Positions 1-11,688 of a DNA stretch of 64,000 bases are shown in pieces. Every line of letters starts with the position of its first letter. The stretch's first letter is position 1. The notes beneath the pieces are model-generated. The model had not been told where the DNA came from and did no database searches. It saw only the letters and a list, made by a program, of their open reading frames with translations. The DNA is from Ceratodon purpureus. Its lineage: Eukaryota; Streptophyta; Bryopsida; Pseudoditrichales; Ditrichaceae. The translations under genes were made by a program, and so were the position numbers. The DNA lies in NCBI GenBank assembly GCA_014871385.1, contig CM026426.1:70041287-70105286 (forward strand). The letters run 5' to 3'.

Positions 1-3000
1 GATGCTCTTAGGAGGTGTTCTTGAAGAGGGAAGGTTTCTGAAGCAAAGGATGGGGCTGTCCGCACGAGTGAGGGAGTGAGTGGGGGCGATGGGCTGGTCG
101 GGTGAGGTTCTGGGTGAGGTCGGGCGATGGGCTGGATGGGTTTGTTCGTTTGGCAACAATCTGCATTGATTTCGAAACAGCTGCAGCAGCCAAAAGGTCG
201 ATACTGCCATCGAAAACTTGTTCCCATAAAAACAACTCCTCCAAAAAACGATCAGAAAAGAATAAGGCAAATGCTCATCAATGCTGAAATTTCCAAACAG
301 TTCATGTGAATCACAAATTGTCTTATCAACGTTTCCAAACAGTTCATGCGTGAATCAAATACGTTCTTGCACAAAGTTGGTCCATTTTGCTCCAAAACAG
401 ATGTATTTCAGACCGAAACCCTCAGGCTCAGGCTCAGGCTCTTGCAGGGTTTAATCGACTTTGCTGTCCTCAGGCGGTGTTTTTTCTCTCTTTGATATTA
501 GAACAGTCTGCGGGTTAGGTTTTGAGTTCCCTTTCAACCTTTTCAGAAAAATTGCTGCCTCGTGCGTAGTTTGTCAGGTTGAAGGAAGCGAATACATCTG
601 CGATGCAATTGACAAAAAAACAGATCCAGAACACGAACGCGGGGGGCGACGAGCGGAGGGGCGAGGAGCGGCGGTGAGGAGAGAGGTCGAGGAGCGGCGG
701 CGAGGAGAGAGGGCGAGGAGCAGCGGTGATGAGGAGCGGAGGCAAAGAGGAGCTGTGCGCAGGAAATGGGTGGGAAGGAGGGTGAGTCCCCCCATCGACA
801 CGGATGACGGACAGAAGTCCATCCCACGAGCTTGCTACCCGCGTGGGGACGCTGCCCGCCTAGCACCGCTTGATGGGGGGTTTTAGAGAGACCCTGAATG
901 CAGTTCGCGGCATCAGAACCCTAAATATGGACTGCCAAAGCGCTGGATCACTCGATACTCGGAACCATTCAATACCCTGAACCTTGAAATACCTAGAACC
1001 CTTTCCATACCCGCATCCTTGAATACCCTCCGATACCCGGATCTCTGCACAACGAGGAACCCGCCAATGCCCGCCCATTGTCCCGCCACACCCTGAATCC
1101 ACAAATATAGTCTGATTCGCACACGTGTCACATCGATATTGGCAAATCTAGGATAAAAAATACCACAGATCGACATGCAACGATGGCACCGCACCTCGCC
1201 GGCCAAGTCCTAAGATCAGGGTCCCACTCAATTGTACGGCTGAAATTCGATGGACCCTCGCCGTGAATTATCAGGTGAATTAGTTACGAAGGCAGGGCCC
1301 AGGCAGTGACGGGGCAAGCTCCACGCAAGCGACTCACCTCTAGCGTGGAATCCACCCATGAGCTGCTCCGAAACGGCTTCATCGCAGAGCGTACAGGCCC
1401 TCCGAGCTTCGTGATTCTCGTTGTCTTCTTGTGACGCGCAGCACTCACCGAGATCCCAACTCTCCCGAAGTTCCCGTATCCACCTAGCGAGTGCAAAATC
1501 TGTCGCCGGAGCTGGACTTTACACTATATTTGTCAGTGAGAAACGACCGGTATTCTGGTAGTGTGACCTAAACAGCACCGGATTGCTCAGGATATTCTTG
1601 TGAGTAGTTGTGAATCTACCCGAACGTTGCATAACAATCAGGTACGTATTTCAAGGCACAAGATTAAGTAAAATGGATGTTGCTCTGACATATGATTTTC
1701 TCAGGAAAAAAGACACGAGACCTCACTTTATGTGAGAGGAAAGAGGGTGGACATTTGGGACAATGAGAGGCAAAAAAACGGGATATCATTCAATGATGTG
1801 AATCCCATTAAGTGAATTCAGCAGAATGACGTGACCTAATCAGAGGATGGTATCATGCGATCAGTTATCGCTGAATCAGTAATGCATATGTTCTCCTAAA
1901 AGAGTTGAATCACAAGTAAAACGTATATTTATAAGTCTTGGAACAACTATGAAGCAATATGTACATTGTCAAAACTGTGTAGCCCTGATAGTAAGTTTGG
2001 TACTCAACAATGTATGGTAACGATGAACTAAAACTAAGAATGAGCAAGAGTAGATGAGCTAAACGAGCAATATTACAGCGAATTACATAGCAAGGATTTA
2101 CTAGGGAGATGTTCGTAGTGCTCCTAGGTACCCTAAACATATATACATACAAAAATTAACATACGTGCATCAATAGTCTACAATGAGAGCTGTCTGCTCT
2201 ATATGTCCAGATAATGCCGACGTCGGAATTGCAAACCTGTGAGTCGGAGTCCTAAGCGTGAGCGCACCGCAGGAACGGAACTCTTCACTTGAGCTGAGGG
2301 GGAGGGCCACTTGTTACTCAGCATTCGGTAGCTGTTGCTTCATCAGGAGCGGGGTTGGAGCCGTGACTGCTACAAGTGTCCACATCTTAAGAACATGCGG
2401 GACAACAAAATCGAGAGTCATCATCGGCATTGGAGTTCCATCCCAACCACTCGACGAATTGGAAATTGGATGTGCCGCACAGCTATCGGGAGGGCTGTAT
2501 GGCGAGCGGTGCTGACGTAGATACTCTAAGAATTGTAAGCCTGTACAGTCACCCAATAAAAGTATTTCCTGAAAACATGCATTGTTTCATCTAAAGTCGT
2601 TTGAAAATTGAATAAATTGACCAATATGAGGCACATTAGGGTAGAAAAGATCTAGCCTATCTCTGAGGTAGTGAATTTCCGCTAACCAACGGAGGAGATC
2701 CCCCTTCTCCATGCCGATAGAACAGAATACTACAACTGTTCCAAAGTAACTGAACCGAAGTTCGGGCTTCAAATACACTGCAAGCACGATGTCAACGCTA
2801 GAACTGATTCGGAAAGCAATAGAGTAGAACACAACAGTGGAGAAGATAGTAATATGAGGGCAGACAGCAGTTTCTATGTGTAAAACAAAGTGTTTCCAGA
2901 AGTTGGTAATCTTCAGTTGTAGTTTCACATGTGTGCTATGCTGATTTCACAAGTGTAGTACTGATGATGTGATAATTGTGAAATCTGATGCATGTTTATG

Positions 3001-3684
3001 TTAAAGATTTTGAGAAGACATATAGAGGACGTAAATCATTGGAGTTCACTAAAAGTCCACTTCTAGAATACAATCTAGTAGTCTAGGTATTCCAGATAAG
3101 GTAGAAGTCTAACAGTTGAATTTCTAGAGTTGTACTTGAACTGCAGTAACACACGCTTGCACTGAAATCTTGTTTGTACAATGAATCTCATATTCAATGC
3201 AAAATGAGTTACAATCTAGATTTGTATATTTTCTGTTCCCTTCGTAGATACTATGGTTTTTGGGATTATGCAGTGTCGTCACAATTAATACGTAGTACAA
3301 AAATATTATAAAAAAATTCCAGCAATCACTTTACAGTACCAATATGTCGTTGTAATTGGAGTCATGAAAGCAGTGAATTCCAAGAAATCCCAAGGATTAA
3401 TTGTGAAGGCTGACTGTTTGGCTGTGACTAAGAAGACATTTGCTACACATTTTCAACTATAGTATATACGATACATGCTCGGAAGATTCGACCAGTCGAG
3501 GATCAAACTTGTGCGATGGGAAGATATACGGCACATGTACGTTCAATATACATCCACTGGCGTAGGTAAAAAGGGTCGTCGACTAAAACTGAAGAAGCAA
3601 AAGCTCAATAAAAACCTGAACTCACCAACTATCAACACATCACTGCAAATACCGAATAAAACATTGAAAATGACATAACGTCAC
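1..3684. other. Intergenic region without a recognisable gene
   Basis: No open frame here shows a domain, plausible splice structure or compositional shift that I can support. The short open frames are interspersed with stops and look like chance. The only notable structures are a GC-rich purine tandem repeat at about 659-745 and a loose run of the motif GAATACC around 960-1085. The rest is moderately AT-rich single-copy-looking sequence. Confidence 0.5.
659..745. repeat. GA/GC-rich tandem repeat, ~31-bp unit
   Basis: About two and a half copies of a unit built from GGCGAGGAGCGGCGG plus GAGGAGAGAGG. The open frames crossing it (Arg/Glu-rich one way, Ser/Pro/Leu-rich the other) are by-products of the repeat and are not annotated as genes. 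Confidence 0.6.
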
Positions 3685-3687
3685 TTA

Positions 3688-3939
3688 GAGCATCCCTAGT
3701 AAGGCCTGAACCGTAAACCTGTAAACGGAAAGATGTGGAAAGACGTGAATTGCAGTTCAAGCCACTAGGGGAATCAAGCCTGTAAGCCTCTAATGTTGAA
3801 ATCTGATTTTGGAAGGTTTTTTAGGGCCAAACCTATAAACCTGTAAACTATTTTGGAATGTTTTGCTTTGGAAAGACACTCAGGTTTGGGAGAACGACGT
3901 TCTCATGATTACAGGCTTACAGGCTTACTGGGGATGCTC
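3688..3939. mobile_element. Tourist-like MITE (PIF/Harbinger type), complete
   Basis: A 252-bp element beginning GAGCATCCCTAGTAAG and ending in the near reverse complement CTTACTGGGGATGCTC. It is flanked by TTA at 3685-3687 and 3940-3942. A TTA target-site duplication with GAGCATCCCCAGT ends is the usual signature of PIF/Harbinger MITEs in plants. There is no coding capacity. Copies of the same family lie at 30.2-30.9 kb. It sits about 150 bp upstream of the hAT transposase remnant. Confidence 0.85.
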
Positions 3940-4112
3940 TTACGTCGACCCACAGGACACCAACTAGACAGAATGTCACTTATCGACATGCCTCCAAAGA
4001 CAGTATTTCTACTAGTGATTCAATTGGAGTCATAGGGAAGAGAATGACTAGAAGGCATATTATGTAGACGTTCTTTATTTGTAGTCATTGTATTGGAAAG
4101 GAAATTGATTGG

Positions 4113-4532
4113 TTGGATCCGCCGCAAGTGAATTTCCTTCAAAACCTGGTGTTGCTCATTGCCAAGGGATGCATTCCACTGTCCCTCGTAGAAAGTCATT
4201 GGGTCCGGCGTCTTGTCCTCATGTGGGATTCCAGGATAAACTTTCCATCCAGGAAACAACTTGTCAGGGAGCATATTTCGGCAATGTTCACAAAAACCAT
4301 GGAGCAGTACGTATTGCCGTTGGTGGGAAAGTCTTCCACAATCAGCGTCACCTTTGATTTATGGATGAGCTGTAGTACTCAAGACACCTTCTCCATGGTT
4401 GTTAACTTCCTGGGCACGGATTGGGTGGCACGCCATGTCACTATGGGAGTATTTCGAGCACAAAGCACAATTGGAGCTGCACTTGCGACAATCATTGAAC
4501 CTCTACTGAAAGAATTCAACTTGCTCAAGAAG
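4113..4532 (+). pseudogene. hAT transposase, 5' portion
   Basis: An open frame of 140 codons matching the middle of plant hAT transposases: a segment with TFDLWMS, then DTFSMVVNFLGTDW and a helical stretch ending FNLLKK. It ends at a good 5' splice site (AAG|GTGAGC). The frame can be followed upstream to about 4017, but with a TAG at 4065-4067, and no convincing start codon is visible, so the N-terminal BED finger region is missing or unrecognised. The frame resumes after the piggyBac insertion at about 8904. In family members the segment after LLKK continues YVKDEG, which is what the 8.9-kb piece begins with. The piggyBac element therefore landed in, or at the edge of, an intron of this gene. 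It cannot make a functional transposase because of stops further on. Confidence 0.75.
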
Positions 4533-5203
4533 GTGAGCATTCACTTTCTCATCACTGGTTGTATGCATCAGATTTTTTGTGTACCAAGGTGTGTTTCTTT
4601 TTTATATTAGAAGAGTGTACTTTCGCATTCTGCATGCTACAGTGCCGCATTATGCATGCTACAGTGTAGTTTCTGTGAGTGATGATTGTAATTTTCTGTT
4701 CAAGGCCTGGATGGTTATGGTCCTCAGGCACTTGAATATTCCTCAGCTTTTGATACAGTCTATAATTTGTCTGTTTCTTTTGCATTATAATTTTCAAAAA
4801 CTGAAATTCTACAATGGATGCTTTAACCCTTGAACGTCATTTTAGGGCCTGGGGGGGCAGCCCGAAGAATCCTTTCCAGCATCTTCGGAAAGGGCAGGTG
4901 TGATGGGCGGGTGCCCGGGGTTTAGAAACGGGCAAAGCAAGACCGCGCAGTTCAATGAAACGCTGTCAGCCTGGGGTTTGAACCCGGCTTGCCACCCGAC
5001 GTGGGCTGACACCCCCCCCCCCTCCCCGACTACAGTTGATCATACGTGGCTGACACCCCCCCTGTGAATCATACTGCCCTCCCACCTTTGAATGCCGTGA
5101 TTGACTGAACCCCCCCCCCCTGCTGTGACTGGTGACCCCCCCCCCCCCCCCTCTTCACAAACAAATGACAGAGAAACAAATAATAGAGAAAGAACTGAAC
5201 CAT

Positions 5204-7474
5204 TCATGGCCTCTTTGGACACTTGATTGGCCTCCCTCCTCGTGATCTAGGTAGGTCCTGTACTTGAATGTTCTGGTGCTCAGGCAAATTGCTGTGGTGC
5301 TTCACGTAGCAGTTGCCAAGGCACATTGCTTCTTGACATGTTGGACAATAATATTGTTGAATTTTCTTGCAAACTACACAAGTCCTACACTTTTGTGTTC
5401 CGTGTCCGGACCATGCCATACTATAATGCAAACCTCCACAATTTCTTACCTTAGCCTTTGGCATACATGTCGGCTTCACCTTGGGCACTTTTGTAAGAGC
5501 ATATGCAACACTCAAATTGAAACCGAGGTGTGAAAGTGGTTTCTTGCCTCGTTCCTTCATTGCGGTAACATAGAGAGTGTAAGAATTTAGTAAGGTTTGA
5601 TCAACCACGTGCCAAAGGATCTTGTGCCACCACTTGTGGTCTCGCCGTTGCACTGAGTAGTAACTGCGAAGTTGATCTTGTACATCAACTCCGCGCATAT
5701 GCTTCTGGTAGTGCACAAGAACGGGAGAAGAAGGAATCTGAATAGTACCAGTCTCATGCCACCGGTCAACAAACAAAGACTTAGAACAATCAACAGGGCT
5801 ACACGCAGTGGAGATCAATGAGAGAGGTTTGTTATCGTACCACGTCACAGCACACATCCGGTTTGAAGAGTGAACACGGTACCACAATTGGCCTCTTCTC
5901 CCACCTGATGACGCCATTGTCAAAGCATCCGGCCAACCCTTACGGTTTGTACGTATTGTCCCCGTTGCAAAAATGTTGTTCTTCATCAATTCCCAAAACA
6001 AGTAAGGACTTGTGAAGAAGTTGCCACAGGTCACAATATGCCCTTTACCACCATAACCTTCTAACAATGACAACACTGTTCTAGAACCTACATTCCTTGT
6101 TTTATCATGATTCTCATCTGCACCATAATAAATTTGGATTTTTTGGACATACTTGGACGTGGTGTTAGCAAGACAAAAAATTTGGATTCCATACTGAGTG
6201 GGCTTTGCTTTCATATACTGGCGGATTGGTGAGTACTTACCTATGTACTTGATCATCATCTCGTCGACACAGAGGTTTTGCTCGGCATTCCAATACTGAG
6301 CACAAAGGTCATTCAGAGCATTCACGAGCCAAGCAATTTTTGCGATTTTGCTAAATTCTGGGTCACCTCTATTAGTCACTACATGATTGTTGTCAACAAG
6401 ATGTATGCATCGAATAATACCTTCAAATCGTGTTCGTGACATTGCATCAGATATGGCATGAGTTCTAAACAAATCAGAATCTCTAGACCAGTGCAAACGC
6501 TGGTGCGGAACTCGTTTCAACGACATGAGCATCAAAACACCAAAGAATATCAGCAGTTCGGAGAGTATCAGTGGTGACCATTTCGGCCCGCCTTTCGTTC
6601 CTCCTTCAGCAGTACATGATGAAGCATATAAGTTTGTCATCCTAATGATCTGAAGCAGAATACTCGATGGCCAGAACAACATGAAGAAATGGATTGGATC
6701 TGTACAATTAGTCAAGGGCTCCTTCAAACCTGGCGAGTCCCCTGTCCACTCCACGCGCGGAAGCTAGGTCGACGGAGAATTCCACATCTCTGATGCAAAT
6801 CTCTTCTCTACAGGAAGGTCGCTGAAGTCTTCAAATGAGAGATCACAGTCTAAACCGAGCTCACGAGTGATCATATCTAGAGTGACAAACCACTTCTTGC
6901 TGTTCGGGGTGAGTTCCAAGTTATCCAGCTTGTCTGTGCTGCACGCCTGGGAATCAGACAGGCCTGGTAAGTATTCCGACTCCTCTCCACTAGCAGTCTG
7001 CTCGTCGGCGCACCCTGCTGCCTCCAGCTGTTCACCCCAAAACTGCAAGTCGCTCACCGTTCTCCCGTCTCTTTCGTCAACGAACAGAACGACCGCCTCT
7101 GGAACATCAAAACAACCCCACGGGCCATACAGCAAAACAGACAGCATGTCGATTGCTTCATCTGGATCATAAAACTCCTCTACTATAGTACCCCAGAAGG
7201 ACTCCAAAGCCATGGCAGGGCTTGACTCATCAATCACCAAACTCGACAGCTCAAGACGAGGCACAATGCAGACTCTTCCACGTAGTCCCAAATCGTATAA
7301 AGGAATGTGTAATCTCTTTTTTTTATCTTTTCTGAGTGTTACATTTCTCGAGTTGAGATTCCCACTATTCCAGATTCGCTCAAACTGTTCTTCTCCATCA
7401 CTGGACAATTCACAAGCTTCTGTCCAATTGAGCGCACCTAGCAACTCAGTCTGGACTCTGAATGCGATTGTTGT
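5204..7474 (-). pseudogene. piggyBac transposase (DDE_Tnp_1_7 type) with one in-frame TAG
   Basis: One reading frame runs from about 7474 to a TGA at 5204-5206, interrupted only by TAG at 6764-6766. The stop lies between an acidic N-terminal part (residues ~1-235) and the catalytic part, which starts about VEWTGDSP. Family marks include DPIHFFMLFW near the start of the DDE domain, then LHWSRDSDLF, the segment CVDEMMIKYIGKYSPIRQYM (D of the catalytic set), the stretch after HIVTCGNFFTSP where the second Asp is expected, and a Cys-rich C-terminus (CRTCVVCKKIQQYYCPTC) typical of the piggyBac cysteine-rich domain. At the second catalytic position I read CGNFFTSP where family members have DNFF, so an Asp seems replaced by Gly-Asn. 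The frame upstream of 7444 stays open to TGA 7475-7477 without an ATG, so an upstream exon is probable. A single nonsense change plus the altered motif make it probably inactive. Confidence 0.85.
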
Positions 7475-7613
7475 TCAGGTGCCTGTCCATTATCAAAGTC
7501 ATGCTGGTGAGATTGGTCTCGAGATGAGAACAAGGACTCGATCAAAGCAGCACCACTAAGTTGGGACTGACCAGAAGCGCCACTAAGGTGGGAATTGAAA
7601 CCTGCAGCGGCAC

Positions 7614-8441
7614 TCATTTCGGGAAAGAAGACTGACCTGAGGCAACCCTCGTCAATGAGGGCCTTCGCTTCCGCCCTCGGCCTTCCCGTTGCTGACCCTC
7701 GCGCACCGCACCGCCTGCACGCTGTGCCCTCTTACGCCCTCCCAATGAGCTACTCTCACCAATCGCACGAACAATCTGGTTCACAATCGGTGCCGAGCCT
7801 TGACTGAAATCCACCGTTTGTCGAATCTCTTGCACCTCCTGTGCATCAGAGAAGGAAACTATTTGTTGCACATAAATCGTTTGCGTTGGCCGAGGTGCAC
7901 TGCTAGCACCCTGGTTCGGAAGAATCCCACTGCGCAGTGGTCGGAAGGGCCGGAAGTGATCATCGAGACTCACATGGAGTTCATCTCCTGTGTCCATCTC
8001 CGAACATCGCTTCTGAGTAGACAATCACAACGACAATCGAAGAGAAGGCACGTACCTGCTGGCTCCACGAAGAAGTGGGCTGAGGCTGCGGCGCTCTACC
8101 TGCTGCTCCTCATCAGGCCACCAGCATTCTTTCAACCCCTTGTTCACATCGAACGAAAATCCAAGAGTATCGCCTTCAACGCGCCGATCCGTCCAACCGA
8201 GGAGCTTCGCAACCTGGCGTCGAAAGAGGAAGCGGTAGTTTCTCGCGACAGGACGCGCCGGCCACTGCACGCCCTTCGGCAAGGGCAATGACAAGAGGTG
8301 CGCTTCGTCAAGACAATTGAGAACCTCGGCGACCATAAGATCTCCCTGTCCCTGCTCAGTTCGCAACCAGTCCTCCAAATTTCGCTTGAAGAGAATTTGA
8401 GCATTGCCGCCCTCACCTCTCTGCACCTGAGCGGGCGTCAT
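7614..8441 (-). pseudogene. Accessory reading frame of the piggyBac element, one in-frame TGA
   Basis: On the same strand as the transposase and upstream of it. The first ATG is at 8441 (MTPAQVQ). The frame runs to 7614-7616 with a TGA at 8025-8027, about 275 codons in all. I do not recognise the product. The first half contains charged and aromatic stretches (LFKRNLEDWLRTEQGQGD; RQVAKLLGWTDRRV) that look like a folded domain. The second half is low-complexity and ends Arg/Gly-rich. It may be a 5' exon of the transposase gene, since piggyBac transposases with N-terminal extensions exist, or a separate passenger gene. I looked for a splice that removes the TGA (donor GTACGT, acceptor CTACTCAG), but the 43-nt span is too short for a plant intron and shifts the frame. 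Confidence 0.45.
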
Positions 8442-8903
8442 CTCCAAGCCAAGCAGGTTTCTCACAACGTTCCTCCTTAACGGCCGTTTGCGAGCAACGT
8501 CCCTCCTAAACGACCTCTCTTCCCCTCGAACGGACAGCCTCCCTCCACCCTAAACCGAGCACCTAAAAAAAAACAGAACCTTGCAACAATCTGACACGCG
8601 AACGGAGCTTTTGATTGCGCACTAAACCGCACAGGACCCTCCCCTCTCAAACGGGCATGCAAACGGGAAGCTCGAAAAACAAACAGCCTCCCTCCGAATC
8701 ACCAGGGTTTCCTCTCGATCATCACTCGCGGCAGAATTCCCTCACTTTCGAAGATCACAAAATTCGTCGTCGCACCCTGCATCGAACGGTATACTTCGCG
8801 TCACCTCTCGTTGACTGATTCTCCCGCGCGAGGGAAAAAACTCACAAAACCCAGCCCCTCGGGCATAGGGTGACGTTTAAGGGTTAACATGTTATTGCGC
8901 AAT

Positions 8904-10283
8904 GCGTACGTGAAAGATGAGGGGACAAATCTGATCACCATAATCAATGCTTTGTCCTTTGTGGTGAGCTGTGATGTGCTTGGCATAAAGGAGCCATAAA
9001 GTGGAACGTGTTTTGGGCATGTCATGAGTAAAGTGTATCAGTATGGCACAAATTCATATACAAATTGTGCTTCAATGAAACATGTATCCTTGAAGAATGC
9101 TCAAAGTACCTTGGAAAAAACAATAACTTCGACCAAGAAGAGCGGCAAGGGTTGGCAGGAGTGGGAGAAAGCATGCATTAAAGCTGGATTACCAAGCTAC
9201 AGGTTGAAGACTCCTGTAAAGACTCGATTTGATTCTAAAGTGACTCTGTTTCAGGAGACCTTGGAGTATGCATCGGCTATCAACATTTGTAATCAGCCCT
9301 GGTCACTCCAACGACAAGCTCCTGTTTCATCTAGTTTGACGTGGGCAATAGCTAGAGCGGTTTGTGATATACTCAGCCGTGTTGTTGAGGCTTGCATTAT
9401 GAACCAGACACGTGGTTTTTGATTGCTATTTGATGCTCTTGTCTCAGCCATGAGAATTTCTGTGAAACTACATGTCGAGAGTAATAGGGGAGAGGTTGTA
9501 GTGTCGTCGCTGGAAGTCGGCAATTTTGGCAGAGTTAGAGATTATGCATGGACGAATAGCAAAAGCGGGATGTGGAGTCTTGGAGCCATTCTTGGATTTT
9601 ACTTTTAAGTTCAGCAAGGAAAAAGCCAACAACATGGTTGCCATCATGCTAGACCCTCGATACAAGAGCTTGCAGTCCATATCAAAATTTGTGAATCCTA
9701 AGACTGCAAAGGCTCTGGTCATGGAGTACGACTGCTTAGTTCTCCTTCCCCTTCTCATGCACGTCCACTAGCACTTGAATCCAAAATCTTCGACAACGTT
9801 GTCTCAAGCTGATACCTGTGAGTGTCCTCAAGTGGACCAGCTCTCTCTCTTTGGTGCAGGAGCTTTGGAGGAAGAAGCTGCAGAGGGGCTGTTATAGAAG
9901 GAGCTCTCACTATTTTGTTGTCTGGTAGTAAGTCTTGTGATCTAGAAGAGGGGCCTTTGGAGTGGTTGAGGGTGAATGAAGCTTTATTCCCCTGTGTTGG
10001 CTTCCTTGCTCGACAGTATCTTGGGATTCCAGGTTCTCAAATTGAAACTTAGAGGATCTTCTCAGTTGCTGGCATTCTCACTAACTTGCAACGGAGTAGG
10101 TTAGGCCTAGACAACTTAAATGATCTCATCGAGATCTATAAAAATTGGCAAAGTGGTTCGCGAACTGATTGCAAGCTATATGAGCACTTTGCAGATTTCT
10201 ACTCTAAAGAAGCTGCAATTCTTGAAGAAAATGAGGATGAATATGCCAAGGAAGGCTTGTTTGAAGAAGTCAGTGATGAGTGA
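8904..10283 (+). pseudogene. hAT transposase, 3' portion with hATC dimerisation domain
   Basis: Resumes the hAT gene after the piggyBac insertion. It starts AYVKDEG and contains the conserved VVSCDVLGI and GHVMSKVYQ, then a middle region with AIMLDPRYKSLQSISKF. The C-terminal dimerisation motif is GPLEWLRVNEALFPCVGFLA followed by GIPGSQIET and RIFSVAGILTNLQRSRLGLD. In-frame stops are TAA 8997-8999, TGA 9420-9422, TAG 9769-9771, TAG 9895-9897 and TAG 10050-10052 (where relatives have a sense codon before RIFS). There are two frameshifts, near 9.5 kb and 9.9 kb. Clearly dead. Confidence 0.85.
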
Positions 10284-10383
10284 TTTTTTGCTTCACTTGA
10301 GAATTGAGCACTGTTCATCACTACACTGTGCGATGGTGGGTATTAGCTTTAGCTTGTGAGCTGAGCTGTTGATTTTTATTTTT

Positions 10384-10620
10384 ATGGGACCTCTAGGGAG
10401 CGCCTATGCTCCCAACATTGGGAATGCAGACGTTCCTAGAGGTTCCCATGTGATGGGAGCGTCAAAGGTTCTGAGTATGTGGCCCTGGAGACCCGGGCTC
10501 GAATCCTAGCCGCAGCGGCAGCGGCTCAAAATGAATGATCGATCACTCGGAGGCCTTCACATGTCTGGTACTGCAAGCATTGTGGCCCCTATGTGTTGAT
10601 CACTGGTAATGCATCACTCC
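10384..10620. repeat. Possible tRNA-derived SINE-like sequence and small inverted repeat
   Basis: Just downstream of the hAT remnant. GGACCTCTAGG at about 10386 is repeated inverted as CCTAGAGGTTCC at about 10433. Further on is GGGCTCGAATCC, close to a tRNA B box (GGTTCGAATCC), about 45 bp after a weak A-box-like stretch. No tail or target duplication was identified. It could equally be chance. Confidence 0.25.
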
Positions 10621-10997
10621 TTAATTACTATGTTGTGTGTTGGGATGAGATGTTGGGTTCTTTAGTTTTGGGTTTCACAGTGATTGATAAGGGTGAATTG
10701 GGGCAGATTTTTTGGAGAATGGTTTTGGAGTTGATCTCACGTTGATTGCAATTAGTTGTAATTTGGAAAGGTATTGTAACGTTATAGTGTAGGTGATGTA
10801 CTTTAATTTTAGAGTTGCAAGTGCGGATGAGAGAAGATTGTACTGCATCAACAACATGCTCTATTGGTACTGAAATGAGATGCCAAGTTTTGGAGGTCGC
10901 ATACACTAGGAATTTATTTGAGGGTTGTGTAGTGCATTGAAACCTTAAGTGATCTGGCTTTGTGTGATGGTTTTTGTTTTAGGATTGTTGTTTGCAG

Positions 10998-11368
10998 ATA
11001 CTCAGTTGCAGAAAATGCAGAAGAGGAAAACTGATGATGGATATATGTTCTAGATCGTAACAAGCACTTTGTCCACCTTAACTATGTAGAAGCTGGCAGA
11101 CAGCTGCTCAAGAGGTAATCGAACTTCTCACCGCCGATCTCTTTTGGATTATGGTCCCTCTTTCTTTCAAATTTGGTTTTGTGATTGTTGCTTGTACTAT
11201 ACTTTGTTTCTGAATTCACGAATGGAAGTGTAGCTATGCAAGGGTGAAGAGAGAGTGGAGAAGGAGTATGGCATGAACTGTAATGGCTGTGGTTTGTTCG
11301 TTTGCTATCGATGTGAGGAAGATTTGGAAGCAGCTACTTACCCGTCTGTGACAGTTGGTGCTCTTTAG
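10998..11368 (+). pseudogene. Captured fragment of a STEEP1/UPF0428 (CXorf56)-like gene
   Basis: Two exon-like pieces with splice signals: about 10998-11114 (preceded by TTTGCAG, followed by GTAATC) and 11243-11368 (preceded by ATGCAAG). They encode QKMQKRKTDDGY, then LDRNKHFVHLNYVEAGRQLL, then VEKEYGMNCNGCGLFVCYRC, ending TAG. The order of a KxxKH segment followed by a CxxC within a short zinc-binding stretch resembles the UPF0428/STEEP1 family, a splicing/ER-trafficking-associated zinc protein. A one-base frame break near 11046 and the missing N- and C-terminal parts mark it as a fragment. The minus-strand kinase fragment follows directly, suggesting both were picked up by a transposon. Assignment is from motif memory. 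Confidence 0.4.
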
Positions 11369-11387
11369 CTCTGTTGCTACAGAAACC

Positions 11388-11688
11388 ATTCGATGCAGAA
11401 TGATCGATCAAACTTGTTGTGTCTCAATTGGCGAGTATTTGCAGCATTAAGGATTTCATTTTGTGGTTTGTCATCTTCCATGACCGGAACCTCGTCGAAG
11501 ATGTCATGTTCTGCAGATTCGTGAAGCTGACTATCCCTTTTCAACTTTGACTACAGATGCTCAAGGCGTTCTATCAGGTCATCTAGAGACGGCCGGGTGT
11601 TTGGGTCTCGAACTAGAATAAAACGCAGGAAGTCAATAACATGGGCATAATTGTCCAACTTAGCAGCTTTCTCATCTGGTATAAGTTC
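11388..11688 (-). pseudogene. Captured fragment of a protein-kinase C-lobe
   Basis: Read on the minus strand from a 3' splice site (TTTACACAG) at 11689-11697. It begins ELIPDEKAAKLDNYAHVIDF and continues LRFILVRDPNTRPSLDDLIE, which is the subdomain XI Arg region of Ser/Thr kinases. A TAG at 11551-11553 follows LERLEHL-type sequence. The same frame continues without a break (SKLKRDSQ, then an acidic segment with DIFDEVPVMEDDKPQ) to about 11388. The TAG is either the original end or another CAG-to-TAG change. No upstream exon with the N-lobe is visible. Confidence 0.45.

Larger units (their letters stand above)
4827..8883 (-). mobile_element. piggyBac-type transposon, 4,057 bp, flanked by TTAA
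   Basis: The left end reads CCCTTGAACGTCA and the right end, reverse-complemented, reads CCCTTAAACGTCA (12 of 13 match). Each end abuts a TTAA (4823-4826 and 8884-8887), the specific target and duplication of piggyBac elements. The subterminal parts contain long C homopolymers at about 5007-5018, 5110-5120 and 5133-5150. Coding is on the minus strand: a transposase frame in the left half and one further frame in the right half. The element lies inside the hAT gene in the opposite orientation. piggyBac elements are common in animals and fungi and rarely reported in land plants. Confidence 0.93.

Noticed and set aside
461..886. Arg/Glu-rich and Ser/Pro-rich open frames on both strands
   Set aside because: They translate a GA/GC-rich tandem repeat and have no domain or splice context.
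4920..5000. tRNA-like B box (GGTTTGAACCC) in the piggyBac element
   Set aside because: No cloverleaf, A box or acceptor stem could be matched around it.
8013..8055. A 43-nt GT-AG span that would splice out the TGA in the piggyBac accessory frame
   Set aside because: Shorter than plant introns, and the joined frame meets a stop within about 16 codons.
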